A stretch of 64,000 nt of DNA from Linyphia triangularis (GCA_963978545.1 OZ021732.1:49362059-49426058), one strand, 5' to 3'. Positions 35,755 to 47,580 are shown, counted from the stretch's first letter. A program made the numbers and translations. The notes: generated by a model not told the origin, from the sequence alone.

Positions 35755-36435
35755 TATACTGTTTTAGCTCGATTGGATGATGCCAAGTGGGATAATTAGC
35801 TCTTCAAAGATTTTGCCTCATCAACCTTAGTAGAGGAAGGTTTCAGTCATTAAATATCGCTAAATTGTACGTTTAACTTAAGCTTTGTATCTGGATAATA
35901 TAATGTAAGTAAAATCTGACGTAAGAAAACAGAAACGTGTGTAAAAGCGGCCTTTTAGAGAAGACCCAAAACTTGATAGAAAGCATTGTCCTCAACAAAG
36001 CGTGAATCTGCAAAGTTTTAAAGTTTCAGCTCGAATGGATGGCTGGAAGTGGATTTATTAGTCATCGCCAATTGAATAATAATAAGCGTCAATTGAAGCG
36101 TGTGTAAAAGTGGTCTATTAGTGACAGAGACAGCCTCCAAAACTTGATAGAATGCATTGTAATCTACATCGAAATTACGTACCAAATTTCAGCTGGATTG
36201 AATGAAGGCAAATGTGTCAATTATTCATCCAAAGCGACAATAATTGCATGTGTAAAAGTGACAGCTCCCAAAACTTGATAGAATGTATTGCAATCGACAT
36301 CGAATCTATCTGCCCGATTGAAAGAGCCCCGATGGCCCCGACCATGGTTTCAGACCGATTGGATAACGGCAAGTGGGTTAATTAGCCGTCCACAAATTTA
36401 GCCGCCAGTCTCACACACGAAATCGAAGTTAGTAT
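35755..36435 (-). repeat. Unknown dispersed repeat family, copy f (four to five units)
   Basis: Minus-strand copy with cores near 35,769, 36,037, 36,197 and 36,358 (TTGGATAACGGCAAGTGGGT at the last). The intervening AACTTGATAGAA(A/T)GCATTGT phrases give the same 150-160-bp rhythm. It ends in the complement of the terminal motif, GAAATCGAAGTTAGTATAA (36,414-36,432). Confidence 0.8.
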
Positions 36436-37034
36436 AAGAGATTTAAAAAGATGTTGATTGTTAAAAAAAGTTTTTGATTATTAAAATACTTTTTAAACCA
36501 ATTTTTTTACGTTTTTATCTCATTTTTAAAAGAATTTCAGAGATGGGCATTTTAAGAACACCTGAAACAATTTATTACTTTACCAGAACGATTTTTATCA
36601 TTAGAGACATTTTTTTTTTTAATGAACTCTGATGAAACTACATTTTTCAATGGTTGTATATTCTACTCGTATTTTGACGGAAACATTATATTTGTCCCGT
36701 GGGTACTACTGAAATCTTCAACAAATTTGAACGATCCGTTTTGGATTTATTCTTACCACAGACAGACGTACAGAAAAAATCCTATTTTTGGACTCGGGAC
36801 CTAACAAAACGTCCAGATAAAAAAATCAACATAAATGTTTCTAACCTAATGTAACACTTTCATTATCTTATTTTAAATATTAGTTAATTGAAATTAAAAA
36901 GGGAAATAATACCATAAATCTTGAATAAAGTTTTAATATATAGAGAAGGATTTTAAGATTAATATCTGCGATTAGAAACTGATTCACTAGCGAGATGCAT
37001 CTTGAAGAATAGTTAATCTTGATACTTTGATGTA
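36436..37034. other. AT-rich spacer
   Basis: No gene or repeat recognised. The last base, A at 37,034, is the 5' half of the Helitron's A|T target. Confidence 0.3.
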
Positions 37035-38121
37035 TCTATTTATATAAAATTGAGTTGTCTGTACGGTTGAACCTTATACAAATCCATAGTTTTGCACCTA
37101 GAAGTACGAAATTTGGAACATAGAAGATTTAGTATATGGAGATAGTAGAGAATAACTTTTAAATTAGATTAAAAATTGCTTTCATTAAAATTTATTGACA
37201 TGAAAAAAAAAAAAATCTTGGAATGCCAACGATATTTTTTTATTACATCAGAATAAAACCAAAAGTTATTTTGAAAGGTCTGCCTTATTTTTCTGATTAT
37301 TTTTATGTATTACAATCGTTTGTTCTACAAGCGTTTCGAAAATTATTATAATTTTCCATATATTTACTGTAACTGCGCATGCGCGGTTGTAGCATAATTC
37401 TACCTAATGATCAGAATGTAAACATAACGGCTAAAATCATTGAAATTCACCGAAAACTTTCAAATCATTACAACATTTGTTAATTTTTATTTTTATTTCC
37501 AGGTAAATATTTATTCGATTTCTTTACAATGAATATCAAAATTCCTTCTTTTTCTTTTTTGTATAGTGCTTTTGTACTGTGTATCCAAGTTCCATATTAT
37601 TTAATCTAGATTTGAATAAATTTTTTGTATTATACATGTTTTATTATTTACACCAGACTATCTTACAATTTACAACAGAAACGAAATATTTCATTGGCGA
37701 TTTTATTTCTTTGGTGATTTATTTTGGTCGTAATTATTAAGTTGGTAAGGGTAAGGTACATGATAAAAATCGCCGAAAAGAAGGCCTAAATAATCCAAAC
37801 TAACAACTTTCAAATAATTTATAATTTCTATATTTAGAATTGTCGAAACATTTACGCGCCATTTATATGGGTAAACATTTACGCTTGGCTCAACTGGTAA
37901 CAGCCTAACGGAAGAATACCCTTAATATTTATATTTTAAATTTTATTATTATTTATGTTTTAGTGTTCTTTTTACTACCATGTTTTTGATTTTTGCGATT
38001 TTTATTATCTTTAAATGAAAAAAATCGCCAAATGCTCTTTACTACATATGTTCAACTTTTTCTAAAATGATAACTTCCATGTCTTTCAACGGGTCCCCAG
38101 CAGGGCGGGCCACACAGCTAG
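37035..38121 (+). mobile_element. Non-autonomous Helitron, 1,087 bp, both ends present
   Basis: Starts TCTATTTATATAAAATTGAG followed by TTGTCTGTACGG, a common animal Helitron 5' end (TC...TGTCTGT). Ends CACAGCTAG (CTRR terminus) at 38,121, and is inserted between A (37,034) and T (38,122), the canonical target. About 10-30 bases before the end a short hairpin can form (GGTCC...GGGCC with a G-T pair). No Rep/helicase coding is present, so mobility would depend on another copy. Confidence 0.8.
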
Positions 38122-38942
38122 TTAATTATACAAGAGTAACTGGAATATGGTGCCAAGTTAGTTCACCTCTGCAATTTGAATGTTTCAATTTTATTGAATT
38201 TAAATTCATTTCATAATATAACCTATTTAATGTTTAAAATATTGAATTTCAGATCAAATAACAAAAGGTATGAATTTAAGTGTAATGAAGAGTATTGTTT
38301 ATTTATTCCACATGGTCATATTTTATCTTGTCAGTCAACAATTATTCGCAAAAGAAAAAAGTTATTTTTGTATGAACCTTAATAAGGGTAGGTAATTTGC
38401 ATATAATTCAATTTTTAAATAATGTTGAAAATAGTGATTCAAAGTATATTCGAAATTTTTTTAAGTTTTATATCTCAATAAATATGTGAATTGCTCTTGA
38501 AATTTTAAACCAGAGAGCCAATTTAAAAAAAAAAAAAATATCTATGAAATTTAATATGGCTTTAATAACTATTTTTACCTTAGGTGATTATCTTCTAACT
38601 AGTAATTATGGATGAAAGTATTTAAAATTATTTGTAAAACTAGCTGCATTGCTCGGTACACGGTAGAGGATAAATATTATACGGAGACATAATTTTATGG
38701 TCTAAATTATGGAACAAGTGTGTTTCATAATTTAGCTACTCATAATTTAGCTTTCATCTAACTCATGAAACATGAGTTAACTGTTCGTTGGACTAGATTG
38801 TGAACTTTCACTGTTTTATCGAGTTAATTCCTTCCATTATAGTGATAGAAGTCTGCAAAACGAGTATAGACTGCTATCAACAACAACAACACATTTAACT
38901 GCAAAACGAAAAATGAGTTCCTCGTATGATCGATGTTAAAAT
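38122..38942. other. Spacer with a second Helitron-like end
   Basis: At 38,639-38,665 ACTAGCTGCATTGCTCGGTA resembles an inverted Helitron 3' end. At 38,690-38,780 nested short palindromes (TAAATTATG/CATAATTTA; ACTCATGAAACATGAGTT) occur. No gene seen. Confidence 0.35.
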
Positions 38943-40823
38943 CAGTTCTAGAAGTGTGGGTAGACGCGGGTAGACGCGTCCCCCCACTTGTCCAGAAAAT
39001 ACCCATGCGTCTCCCCACTTCTAAAAACACTGAAATCCATCCCCCTACTTCTCAAACCACTGAAATCCACCCCCCCCCCCACTTCTAAAACTACCTAAAT
39101 CTATTCCCCCAATTTTAAAAAACATTCAATCCGTCTAAAAACTAAAAGGGGAGGGGAAAACAAAACTAGAATTAACCATTTTCATTACTTCTGCTTTCTG
39201 CCTGTTTGTTATTTTTTATACTTTCATTTTTGTTTTGTTTAAAGCAGATTCAGTCGATTTTTCTTGGAAATCCGCGGCGAGTTTCGGCGCCCGTTGTCTG
39301 GGATTATTGAGGAGTGGATAGAAAAAGACATATTTATTGCACTATCATTTCCTGTTTTGTCCTCGACCATTTACTTTAAAATGTTTTGTGTTTTGTTGAT
39401 TATTAGTAGAAACCCGTGTATTCCATAACTTAACCATTAACTCTTACTTCTGATTCTAAACGGTATTTGTATTCGTAATCCATCCAGTACAAAACAAGAT
39501 GAGATTGATATATTTGGCTTCAAAACTGTAAGAAAAATGACTCCGTTACACTACCAGAACGTTGAGGAAGGAGCAGTGGAAAATGTGCAAGTGCATGAAA
39601 TTGAAGAGACCACGTGGAGAGAGAATCTAGCACGTGGCAGCAACAGTAAGCAAAAACGCACTGCAGTAATGATTATCCAAAGTATTGGACATAAAATGAT
39701 ACGCACCTTCAGAAATACAACGAGTATCCATGGCTTACTTGTGAAGAACAAAAACTTGGATGCAACACATACAAAAGCTGCTAAAAAGCTTGGAACCAGA
39801 AAAAAACATGGCTTGAAACTTTCTAACGAATGGGTAGGGTGTAACATTTTGCCACATGGAGACAAGGAATTTGACTAACGAGAATCCTTAAGAAAGCAGA
39901 TTTTTAAACACAAAACAGGTAAACTCATAAATGTGCAGGAAAAATTATCCATGAAGCCAAACGAGAAAGCTGAAAAATGCAAACATTTCCTTTAAGAAGG
40001 TAAAATATCATTTTGCAATTTTTTTACTTTCAATTTTTGAATGCACGATACAATACTTGTATATACTATCAATGCCAAAATTGTTGAAACAAATTCATCT
40101 TATCACTGTCCTCCGAGTCATGTAATCCAAAATTGTATAATTTTTTTTATTTATTCCCGACTATATTTTTCAGTTTTTATCACTAATTTTGTTTATAAAT
40201 TTCTTTGAACATCAAGCAATACTGGGCATGGGATATTAGATAGTACTAAAATTAATTAAGCATAGATTTTCTTCTTAAGAAATATACGCGAAATGTAATG
40301 ACACTGAGAAAAAGTTTTAAGTCACTGACAAAAAACAACTATTTAAATCATAGTGTTATAAAAATGTATTATACTACTTTGTATAAAGATATAGGTATTT
40401 TCACTTGGTCAAATTTTAACTTTGGAGGAACTAGAAAAAAAAATATAAAGACAAAGTATTAAAAAAAAAAAAAAAATAGAATTCCTTATTAATTTAATTT
40501 TATGAAAGTATGCTTATTTAGAGGCAATATTTAAATCTAAATTAACAGTTATGTATTATATAATGTTGAATTATTACTTCACTTCATTTCTTACTTCCTA
40601 GTAAAAAAACTTAAGTCGCAGAATATTCATTAAAATAACAATAAATTTTGGACCCTTGTTCGTGTTGAAAATTGTTTCCTTTCTGCTAGTTAATTGTTAT
40701 TTATTTAATTGTTATAAATTTATTGTTATTAGAAACGAAATTATAAAATGTATCGTTGAGGGGGTGCACTTGTCACCAACTTTTGGCCGTCCCCCCACCT
40801 TTTTTTTCCCACTTCTACCACTG
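38943..40823. mobile_element. hAT element, 1,881 bp, perfect 8-bp target duplication
   Basis: GTTAAAAT stands immediately outside both ends (38,935-38,942 and 40,824-40,831). The left end CAGTTCTAGAAGTG pairs with the right end, inverted CAGTGGTAGAAGTG (12 of 14), each followed by G-rich/C-rich sequence. An 8-bp duplication and CAGTG-type ends are diagnostic of hAT. Inside the left end a phrase ACTTCTAAAACACTGAAATCC repeats about four times between CCCCC tracts. The only sizeable frame is at 39,537-39,878. Confidence 0.85.
39537..39878 (+). CDS. Unrecognised 113-residue ORF inside a hAT element
   Basis: The only substantial frame in this element; ATG at 39,537, TAA at 39,876. The product is basic in its middle and C-terminal part, with a possible short amphipathic stretch MIIQSIGHKMIRTF. 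It has no BED finger, no DDE-type catalytic block and no hAT C-terminal pattern, so it is not a recognisable transposase. It may be captured host sequence, a transposase remnant out of frame, or chance. The antisense strand is also open over the same span (39,551-39,865), which weakens the coding case. Confidence 0.3.
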   Translation: MTPLHYQNVEEGAVENVQVHEIEETTWRENLARGSNSKQKRTAVMIIQSIGHKMIRTFRNTTSIHGLLVKNKNLDATHTKAAKKLGTRKKHGLKLSNEWVGCNILPHGDKEFD

Positions 40824-41111
40824 GTTAAAATCCTTACAGATTGTTTGAATCATACACTTTTAATTGGGTGTTAATTAACTCAAAACTGTATAAAGATATA
40901 ACATATCTTTCTGGAAATAGGGATAGGGTATTCCAAGCAGAATATTCTGGGTAGCTTTCGAGACGCTGGAGCTTGAAATACGAGAATGGATAGTGACAGA
41001 CAAACACACACATAGGCAGAACCACACTTTTTTTTTATAGGTTAAAGCATTCCTGTTAATTTTTAAACGTGCCTCAAAAAACTGTTCATCTAACATATTC
41101 ATCTATTACAG
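40824..41111. other. Probable intron end before the membrane-protein exon
   Basis: Ends in ATCTATTACAG, a good acceptor at 41,110-41,111. A minus-strand Cys/Val frame overlaps but has no domain. Confidence 0.35.
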
Positions 41112-41112
41112 A

Positions 41113-41151
41113 ATGGAGGACACCAATTTGACCAAAGATGATGATTTCTGA
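41113..41151 (+). promoter_or_regulatory. Upstream ORF of 12 codons
   Basis: ATG two bases after the splice acceptor, then EDTNLTKDDDF and TGA. It ends 45 bases before the main ATG and would reduce or gate translation of the downstream protein if the mRNA is as inferred. Confidence 0.45.
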
Positions 41152-41196
41152 AAACCAACCTCTGATTTTCCACCTTTTATCCTAATCACAAGAACA

Positions 41197-41604
41197 ATGC
41201 CTTCCGAGACATCTCCAGTAGTCGCCGGATTTGCTGTCCTTCTCATTTTCCTCTTCCTAGTTCTGCTCATCACTTGGTGCTGCAAACAGTTCAGCAAATC
41301 CAAAGAGTCCTCCGTGAGCCTTATTCCCCATGTCATACCACCCCGGTACATCACCACCATAGACGTGCAGACAGGCCTGCCCGTAGTAATCGACGTTACT
41401 AATCTGAACTGTCACTCCCGAAATCAAGTGCGGGTCATACCACAGCAAAGGCGAGTGTCCTGTCCCATAAACACTCGAAGCAGTGTCACTCTATACGGAA
41501 CCATTGCTCCAGGACCAAATTCGTACTGCGACGCTCTTCCGAGGACGCCACCTCCGCCTTATTCGGAGGTGGCGGTTTATCCACTTTCAACTAACAGAAC
41601 GTGA
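41197..41604 (+). CDS. Small single-pass membrane protein with a PPxY motif
   Basis: A complete 135-residue frame. Residues 8-28 form one hydrophobic segment (VAGFAVLLIFLFLVLLITW) after a seven-residue N-terminus; CCKQFSKSK follows, and these positive charges place the C-terminal part in the cytosol. The two cysteines at the membrane border are possible palmitoylation sites. The tail has a proline-rich TPPPPYSEVAVYP near residues 117-129: PPPY is a classical ligand for WW domains, such as those of Nedd4-family ubiquitin ligases. One transmembrane segment plus a PPxY tail is shared by unrelated trafficking adaptors and by Shisa-, CYYR1-, WBP1/VOPP1- and Commissureless-like proteins; the sequence does not let me choose, so no symbol is given. 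A role in recruiting a ubiquitin ligase to membranes is inference. The exon appears to start at 41,112; GC content and codon regularity exceed the surroundings, supporting it as a host gene. Confidence 0.7.
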   Translation: MPSETSPVVAGFAVLLIFLFLVLLITWCCKQFSKSKESSVSLIPHVIPPRYITTIDVQTGLPVVIDVTNLNCHSRNQVRVIPQQRRVSCPINTRSSVTLYGTIAPGPNSYCDALPRTPPPPYSEVAVYPLSTNRT

Positions 41605-42060
41605 AACTTGCTAGTGATATTTTTAAAATGACGAGAAAGTAAAATAAGTATTCACGAATATAGGGTTCGTAGAACATGAAACTTCCTGTTGATATTATCT
41701 TACGGTCGGAATGTGAAATAAGCATTAGGGATACAAGTTTGGAAATTGACATGTGGATTTATTAGTCTTATTTCACCTGCCTTAAATCAAAGTATTTTCT
41801 CCTCAAATCATCCTATGACAGCTGGCTGTCGATTCACCTGCAGCTAAGAAAACGTGAAACTACCTGTTGAGAAGTGAAATTTGTTTCAGCAGTCTGGGCT
41901 TGGGGGTTGTGGTTTGGATTAATCTTAATTTTCAAACCTCTTAATACTTTAGTTACTCCAACTCATTCGGAAGTGGTGATTTATCCAACTTTAACTATTA
42001 GAACATGAAACTGTTTTGTGAGGTTTTCACATGGCAAGTATGTGAAATAAGTATTTCGAA
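41560..42060 (+). repeat. Decayed repeats of the CDS 3' end in its own 3' flank
   Basis: The segment encoding the last residues and the stop (GGTGGCGGTTTATCCACTTT then CAACTAACAGAACGTGAAAC) recurs as degraded copies: GAACATGAAAC at 41,672; GGCTGTCGATTCACCTGCAG then CTAAGAAAACGTGAAAC up to 41,860; CATTCGGAAGTGGTGATTTA then TCCAACTTTAACTATTAGAACATGAAAC up to 42,011. Each is followed by a (G/A)TGAAATAAG-like phrase (41,640; 41,713; 41,873; 42,043). Confidence 0.65.
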
Positions 42061-45000
42061 TATATACTTTAGAAGTTGTGTCTTTATAAGCATCATTTAT
42101 CTTATATCACATGTACTTTCAACTACTTATTTTACATCTGACTAATTCTCAAGCACTAGAATATGTTACGCCTTTAAAAGAGTCTCAAAAAGAGTGTGTG
42201 CACCGAGTTTTGTGAATTTAAAGCACACTACTTAAAGTACTTAGGTTTGGTTTTGATATTCCGCCTGAGCACATTTGCCACCTCTGCTATTTCATAACTC
42301 AACTATCATTGTTTTCCATATTCAGCTTTTTATATTTGCATGTTATATTCCAAAGAATCGGCTACCGAGACACAATTTTGCCCGATAAACGACGAGAACA
42401 ATGTTATTGCAGTAATAGATGAGTAAAAATACTGCACTAGTCCTAGAGAATATTCTAAACATATTTTTGCCTATGTTATTATTAATGAAAGATGTGCATT
42501 CATGCAACATGACATTAAAGAACAGAGACAATTTCGATTTCAAAACGTGGTATAAATATTCGGTAGATTCCTTTTAGATAACTGCTGCGTTATCATCGGA
42601 ATATTTACCAAATGAATATAGAAAACGTTTGTCTCATTAACCTAGAACTAACACAATCCTTAAATTCAATTTTCATTGTTATGGCTGCAATAAAGAAAAA
42701 AAAGAAGAAAAAAACATTTTTGTTTCTTTTCCAGGAAAACGTCATCTAAATATGAACTTTCATTCATTTATTTTATATTTATACTGTGATATGATAATTT
42801 AATCATTCAGTTGCATAGACCTTATATTATAAGATATAAAAGGGAACAGTTGTGTAATCCTGAAATGGAAGTAGTACTTTTGTTATGAAGCATTGCAATA
42901 GAGATAGAAGTAACGTCTGAGTTATTGCAGATTAAAATATCATTAAAAATCTTAAGTATCATCCTAAATATTCAAGATGAGTCAAATATACTTGGAACTG
43001 CAATTCAAAACTTTAGTGAATGCTTTAAATATTGCGTCTTACTTGCAGATTCATTTTAGATAACATACCTATTTCTAACCTCAAGAACTTTTTCGGTCCT
43101 CAGATAGCCTTTACGGTATTCACCTCTTCTTTCTCCAAGAAAGAAGTATGCCTGATAAGTATCCTATGATACGATGTTTTAATGAAATACATTAAAACAT
43201 TTTTGACTGTCTCAAACATACTACCTCAGGAACCATCCCAATCGCAGATATAAAATTAATAATTTTTCTTCTTCATTTCATATTTATTTTGAAATTTTTT
43301 AATGGCAACATAAAGTTTTAGGCATTGAAAAGTTTCATCAGAGGAATGAAGCCCATTAATCGAGTTGAAACGGTATTTGTAGACCGAAAAATTCCGGGAC
43401 AAAGTAAAATGGGGAAATACTACTCTCTAAGAACAAACAAGAAAAGCATTTAAAAAAATTTAAAAATTATCTGTAAATTTAATTTATTTTATTAATTTGG
43501 AATAAATTTTACTTCCACACCATGATACCGTAGGCAGTGTTTTTCATTATTCAAATCACGCATTGATGTGTTGAAATAGATGTCATCTTTTGAATTTTTT
43601 TAAAATCTATTCTTTGTCTTGATTTTTGTTCTGCTTCTCAGTCTCTCATACAAACTTCGAAAATTCAATAATACCTATCATTTCACTAGAATTTGTTAAT
43701 CGATGCGGTTGCTATAGGGGCTCGTATGAAGCCAAAGGTATTATTTGAGCAGCAAGAACCCTGTATTTTAACAAGTTAGAGACGTTTTCAATTATTTTAT
43801 CAATAAGTGTTGTGTTACTTATAAGAAGAATTTTTTAATCTTTATCTTTTACGCCTTCATTAATTTGAATTTTAAACTGTGGAAATTTAAACTTCGATAA
43901 GAGAGTTTTACTAATTTGAAATGTAACACGATACTCCTTTCAAATTGAGTTCACAAATGAAAATATCCTTTTTCTAGGCGTGTTTAAATTATAGAAATTT
44001 TATAATAAGATAGTAATTTGTGCAAACAGCCTAACTTTAAAAAAAAATCTAGATATTTCCAAACCAATAGTAAACTACTTCAAATTATATGATTTCTTCA
44101 ATCGATAACATTTCATGCAACGTTTAAAGTTTTTAGAATAAAAAAAATTCCTTAGCAAAGAATTTTTTTACTGGAATAGGAATTATAAAATAGAAATCAG
44201 TTATCAAAATTTCAGAAGAAAAAAAAAACCTCGATGTCACACTTATAGCAAATTTAGATTAGAATTGCATCTTTAAACTGACTTATTTCACCCTATGAAG
44301 CTTACTATTTATATATAACCTAACATAATACAAATTTAAAGTTTTCGGCAATCATTATTTATATTCTTTGTCAGTATGTTTAATGCAAATCACTTCCCAT
44401 AGGGAACACAAAAGAAATAATGCATTTCGTCCTTTTAAATTCAAGTTCTATCTCCGAACAGTAAACAGGAAGCTAGCATGGAAGAAAAAAATATAATAAA
44501 AAATATATTTCTTTTCCTATAAGCATGAGAAGCTCCAACTTTCGATGAAGCCCCTCCCGCACAAAGCCCACGTTTAAGACGAAAAGTCAACATTACCTCA
44601 ATCTTATTCTTTGCCCATTCAGTACCAGTACTAAGAATAGCAACAAACATTTCGCGCACGAACTGTTGATTCCACAGCTGCCGTAACGGAAGATGTTTGT
44701 ATACCTTTTTTATTGATTCCCGAATTCGGAATCGGATTAATTCTTCGGAAAGGAATTTGTAGAGTTTAGATACTTTTGTTCAGCTGTTACTTATGCATGA
44801 ATGGAACTAAGATGTTATGTATAGCTTCATCGATTCATAAAGCGGCAGACGATGAAAAAAAAAAAAAAAAATCTTACATGTCGGGATATTTACTTGGAAA
44901 ATATTCGAAGTTGGTGATCATAGGTTAATGATTTTGAATAGGATTTTTCGCCAATTTCGAATGAAAGAGGCGGACAAACATTTTTTTAAAGTTTAGACAT

Positions 45001-46017
45001 TTTCTTCAACTTTAAGTAGTTTTGATTCGTAATGTCCGACTAGGGAAAATAACGGGTTTTTGTTTGGCTGAAAATTCGAATTTATTTTTAAAAGTGAATA
45101 GAAATTTTTCATAAACTCGACATCAATAACTCCGTGCATAAGACCCATTAAATTATGAAATCGTGAGAGTTATTAAATAAACATACTCGAGCAACAACAA
45201 TATTTCCATATATGTCTCAGTACATATTTAAAAACAAATAACAATTTATTTGCATTATTAATTAAGTATTTTCAAAGATTCAGGGAATGATTCCCTATCT
45301 AAATTAGACTTAGCACTATCTTATAATTTCAATTGTTGAAGCTTAAGTTAAAAGCAATGCCTCCTTTTTACTAAGCAGTCTCACATTTTACAACATTTTA
45401 ATAAGACGCAGTTAAGGTAGTCACATGAACTTCATTGCAGAGTTACCATTACTAAAAAAAAATTAATTGTATTTCCTGAAAAGTAACCATACCCCCTCCC
45501 CCGCCCCCACTTACATTGAGTTAAGTAAAATTACCCATAATGCCAAGTGTATCTTCGGTCAAATGCATATTGCATATGCTTAGTGTAATGTACGCTATTC
45601 TGATTATTCTTTGAGTGTCAGTTATATTAATTTTTCAAAATCAAAATTTTTCATAACAAATATATTAAATGTTCATGACAACGATATAAAAATTCTGTTT
45701 TGAAGCTGTTGTTGTCAAGTTAAATCGGTCCCTACGCAACTGAAATATCTACCTAGAAATAATTACAATTTTTACAAAAAAAAAATTACTTTTCATAGAA
45801 TAGTTTTCATATGGGCTAATTAAGTACAATTCTGTTGTATGATTATTTATTTGTTGGTAAATAAAATGGAATAAATCTGATTTTGGTGAGAACCATTTTG
45901 GTAGTTTTCAATCGGAATGTTTGTATAAATATTGTTTCAAAGTTTAAATAATTCAATTTTCTAAAATAGATGGCATTTAAACAGCTAATCGTTTTGATAA
46001 CGAATTCATAAGGAAAT

Positions 46018-46049
<32 letters not shown>

Positions 46050-46541
46050 CAAATGAAAAAATTACACCAAGTTGGGGATTTTGAGAAACAGATTGTAACG
46101 GTACTTTTGTTTTAATATTGTCAATATTAAAATTATTTGTATTCATTTGTCAAAGTGAAACATATTCTGACATTAAAAGATAATAATAACAGTAATTAAT
46201 GATAACAAATAATACTAAAATAATTAATGAAAACAAATAATACTAAAATAATTAATATTAAATAATTAAAAATTGAAATTAATAATAGCAATTGATAACA
46301 AATAATTAATAATAATAGTAATAATAATCTTTAAATTCAATAGTAAAAGTTCTTCCAATAATTTTGCATACAAATAATATGATGAATTATATATCAGAGA
46401 AAAATGGTTTTGTAACATGAGAATAAATTTCAAGGAAAATGAAAATTCTCGCATACAAAGTTTTTTGTTACTAATTTTATGAGTACTGACCTTGTTTTGC
46501 ACATAAAATGATATCATACCGTTACAAAATTATACCAAGAG
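42061..46541. other. AT-rich spacer, no gene seen
   Basis: The first few hundred bases may be 3' UTR of the membrane-protein gene. Further features are a T28 run near 46,022-46,049 and AT-rich near-duplicate phrases at 46,205-46,257. Minus-strand frames near 44.4-44.7 and 46.3-46.5 kb lack domains. Confidence 0.4.
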
Positions 46542-46893
46542 CAGGGGTCGCAGACGTCCTATATGTCCTATAAATCCTATATTTTTTTTAAATCGGTAAA
46601 AACGTCCTATATTGTCCTATATTTTACAATTGTCCTATATATTCTATATTTCTACATTGATTCGATCTATATTTTCTTCGAATTCGTAATAACGGCGCCG
46701 TTTGTTTCCGTTTTTTAATATTTCGGATTCTTTGGCGCGATCGTAGATGAAAAAGACCTGACAAAAACGATGTTTGTAACGGCGGCGCGGCGTTTTATCT
46801 CTTGTGACGTCACGTGCTACATTACCTACAACTCAACTCTACTGGACCGGCGGGAGTTGTAAACATTGAACATTTCGATAACAATCGGTCGTG

Positions 46894-47178
46894 GTCTCCC
46901 GATAGCCAAGACGGTTGAGTATCGAGCTCGTAACCGGAGGGTTACGAGTTCTGTCCTCGGTCCGCGAAATATCGGTGTGTACCTAATGGGGGCTGGTGCA
47001 CATTAAATCTGTTGTGGCCTCAATGTCCTTTCTTTGGTGTGGTGGGGTCGGAGAGAGGGGTTTACACTAGAAGATTTCGATCTCGTATTCTTCTAGATGC
47101 TCAAAATTACGAGACGTATTTGGCTGTGTTAAGCACTTTATAAGTGGCAGAAATAGACAGTCGGTGGTTTCAAAACAA
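46894..47178 (+). mobile_element. tRNA-like SINE, 285 bp
   Basis: Exact 14-bp flanking duplication AACAATCGGTCGTG (46,880-46,893 and 47,179-47,192). Near its start is a good A box (GATAGCCAAGACGG) and about 35 bases on a weaker B box (GGTTACGAGTTCTGTCC). The body and end (TTTCAAAACAA) differ from the other SINEs in the window, so this is a separate family. The source tRNA cannot be named from the head. Confidence 0.7.
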
Positions 47179-47394
47179 AACAATCGGTCGTGAATTTCTG
47201 ATCTGATTTCTCCTCCAACGTAATAAATTAATTGGCCATAATGCAGAGAGAGATGCAACAACAGAACTCTGCCTCGGGAAAAACGGATAAAAACAACTTG
47301 GGATTAACTTGCAGGACTACTAAAGAACATTTTGAGTGCTTAGTCAATAATTGATGAAGGAAACAAAAGGGTTAAGATTTACCGTTTGATGTCG

Positions 47395-47580
47395 GATGGC
47401 GATTTTTTTTATTCCGAATCCTGTACGGTTCTGCGCCATGAATTGTTTACATCAAACCGCTCCAAATTATGGCAACCATAGGCAGTTAGTTATCTTGCTC
47501 TTAAAAATGGCAGGGCTGCCATTTTTTTGCGAAAATCGCTTTGGCGCAGAATTCGTACCAGATTCGGAATATTCGCCACG
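47395..47580 (+). repeat. Second copy of the repeat at 15.9-16.9 kb (uninterrupted)
   Basis: Aligns with the two flanks of the LINE insertion at 15,969-16,755: GAATTGTTTACATC, CCAAATTATGGCAACCATAG, TCTTAAAAATGGC, GCGAAAATCGC and TTCGTACCAGATTCGGAAT. It shows the pre-insertion arrangement. Confidence 0.65.

Noticed and set aside
39551..39865. Minus-strand 104-residue hydrophobic/Cys ORF
   Set aside because: It is the shadow of the plus frame in the hAT element, with no recognised domain.
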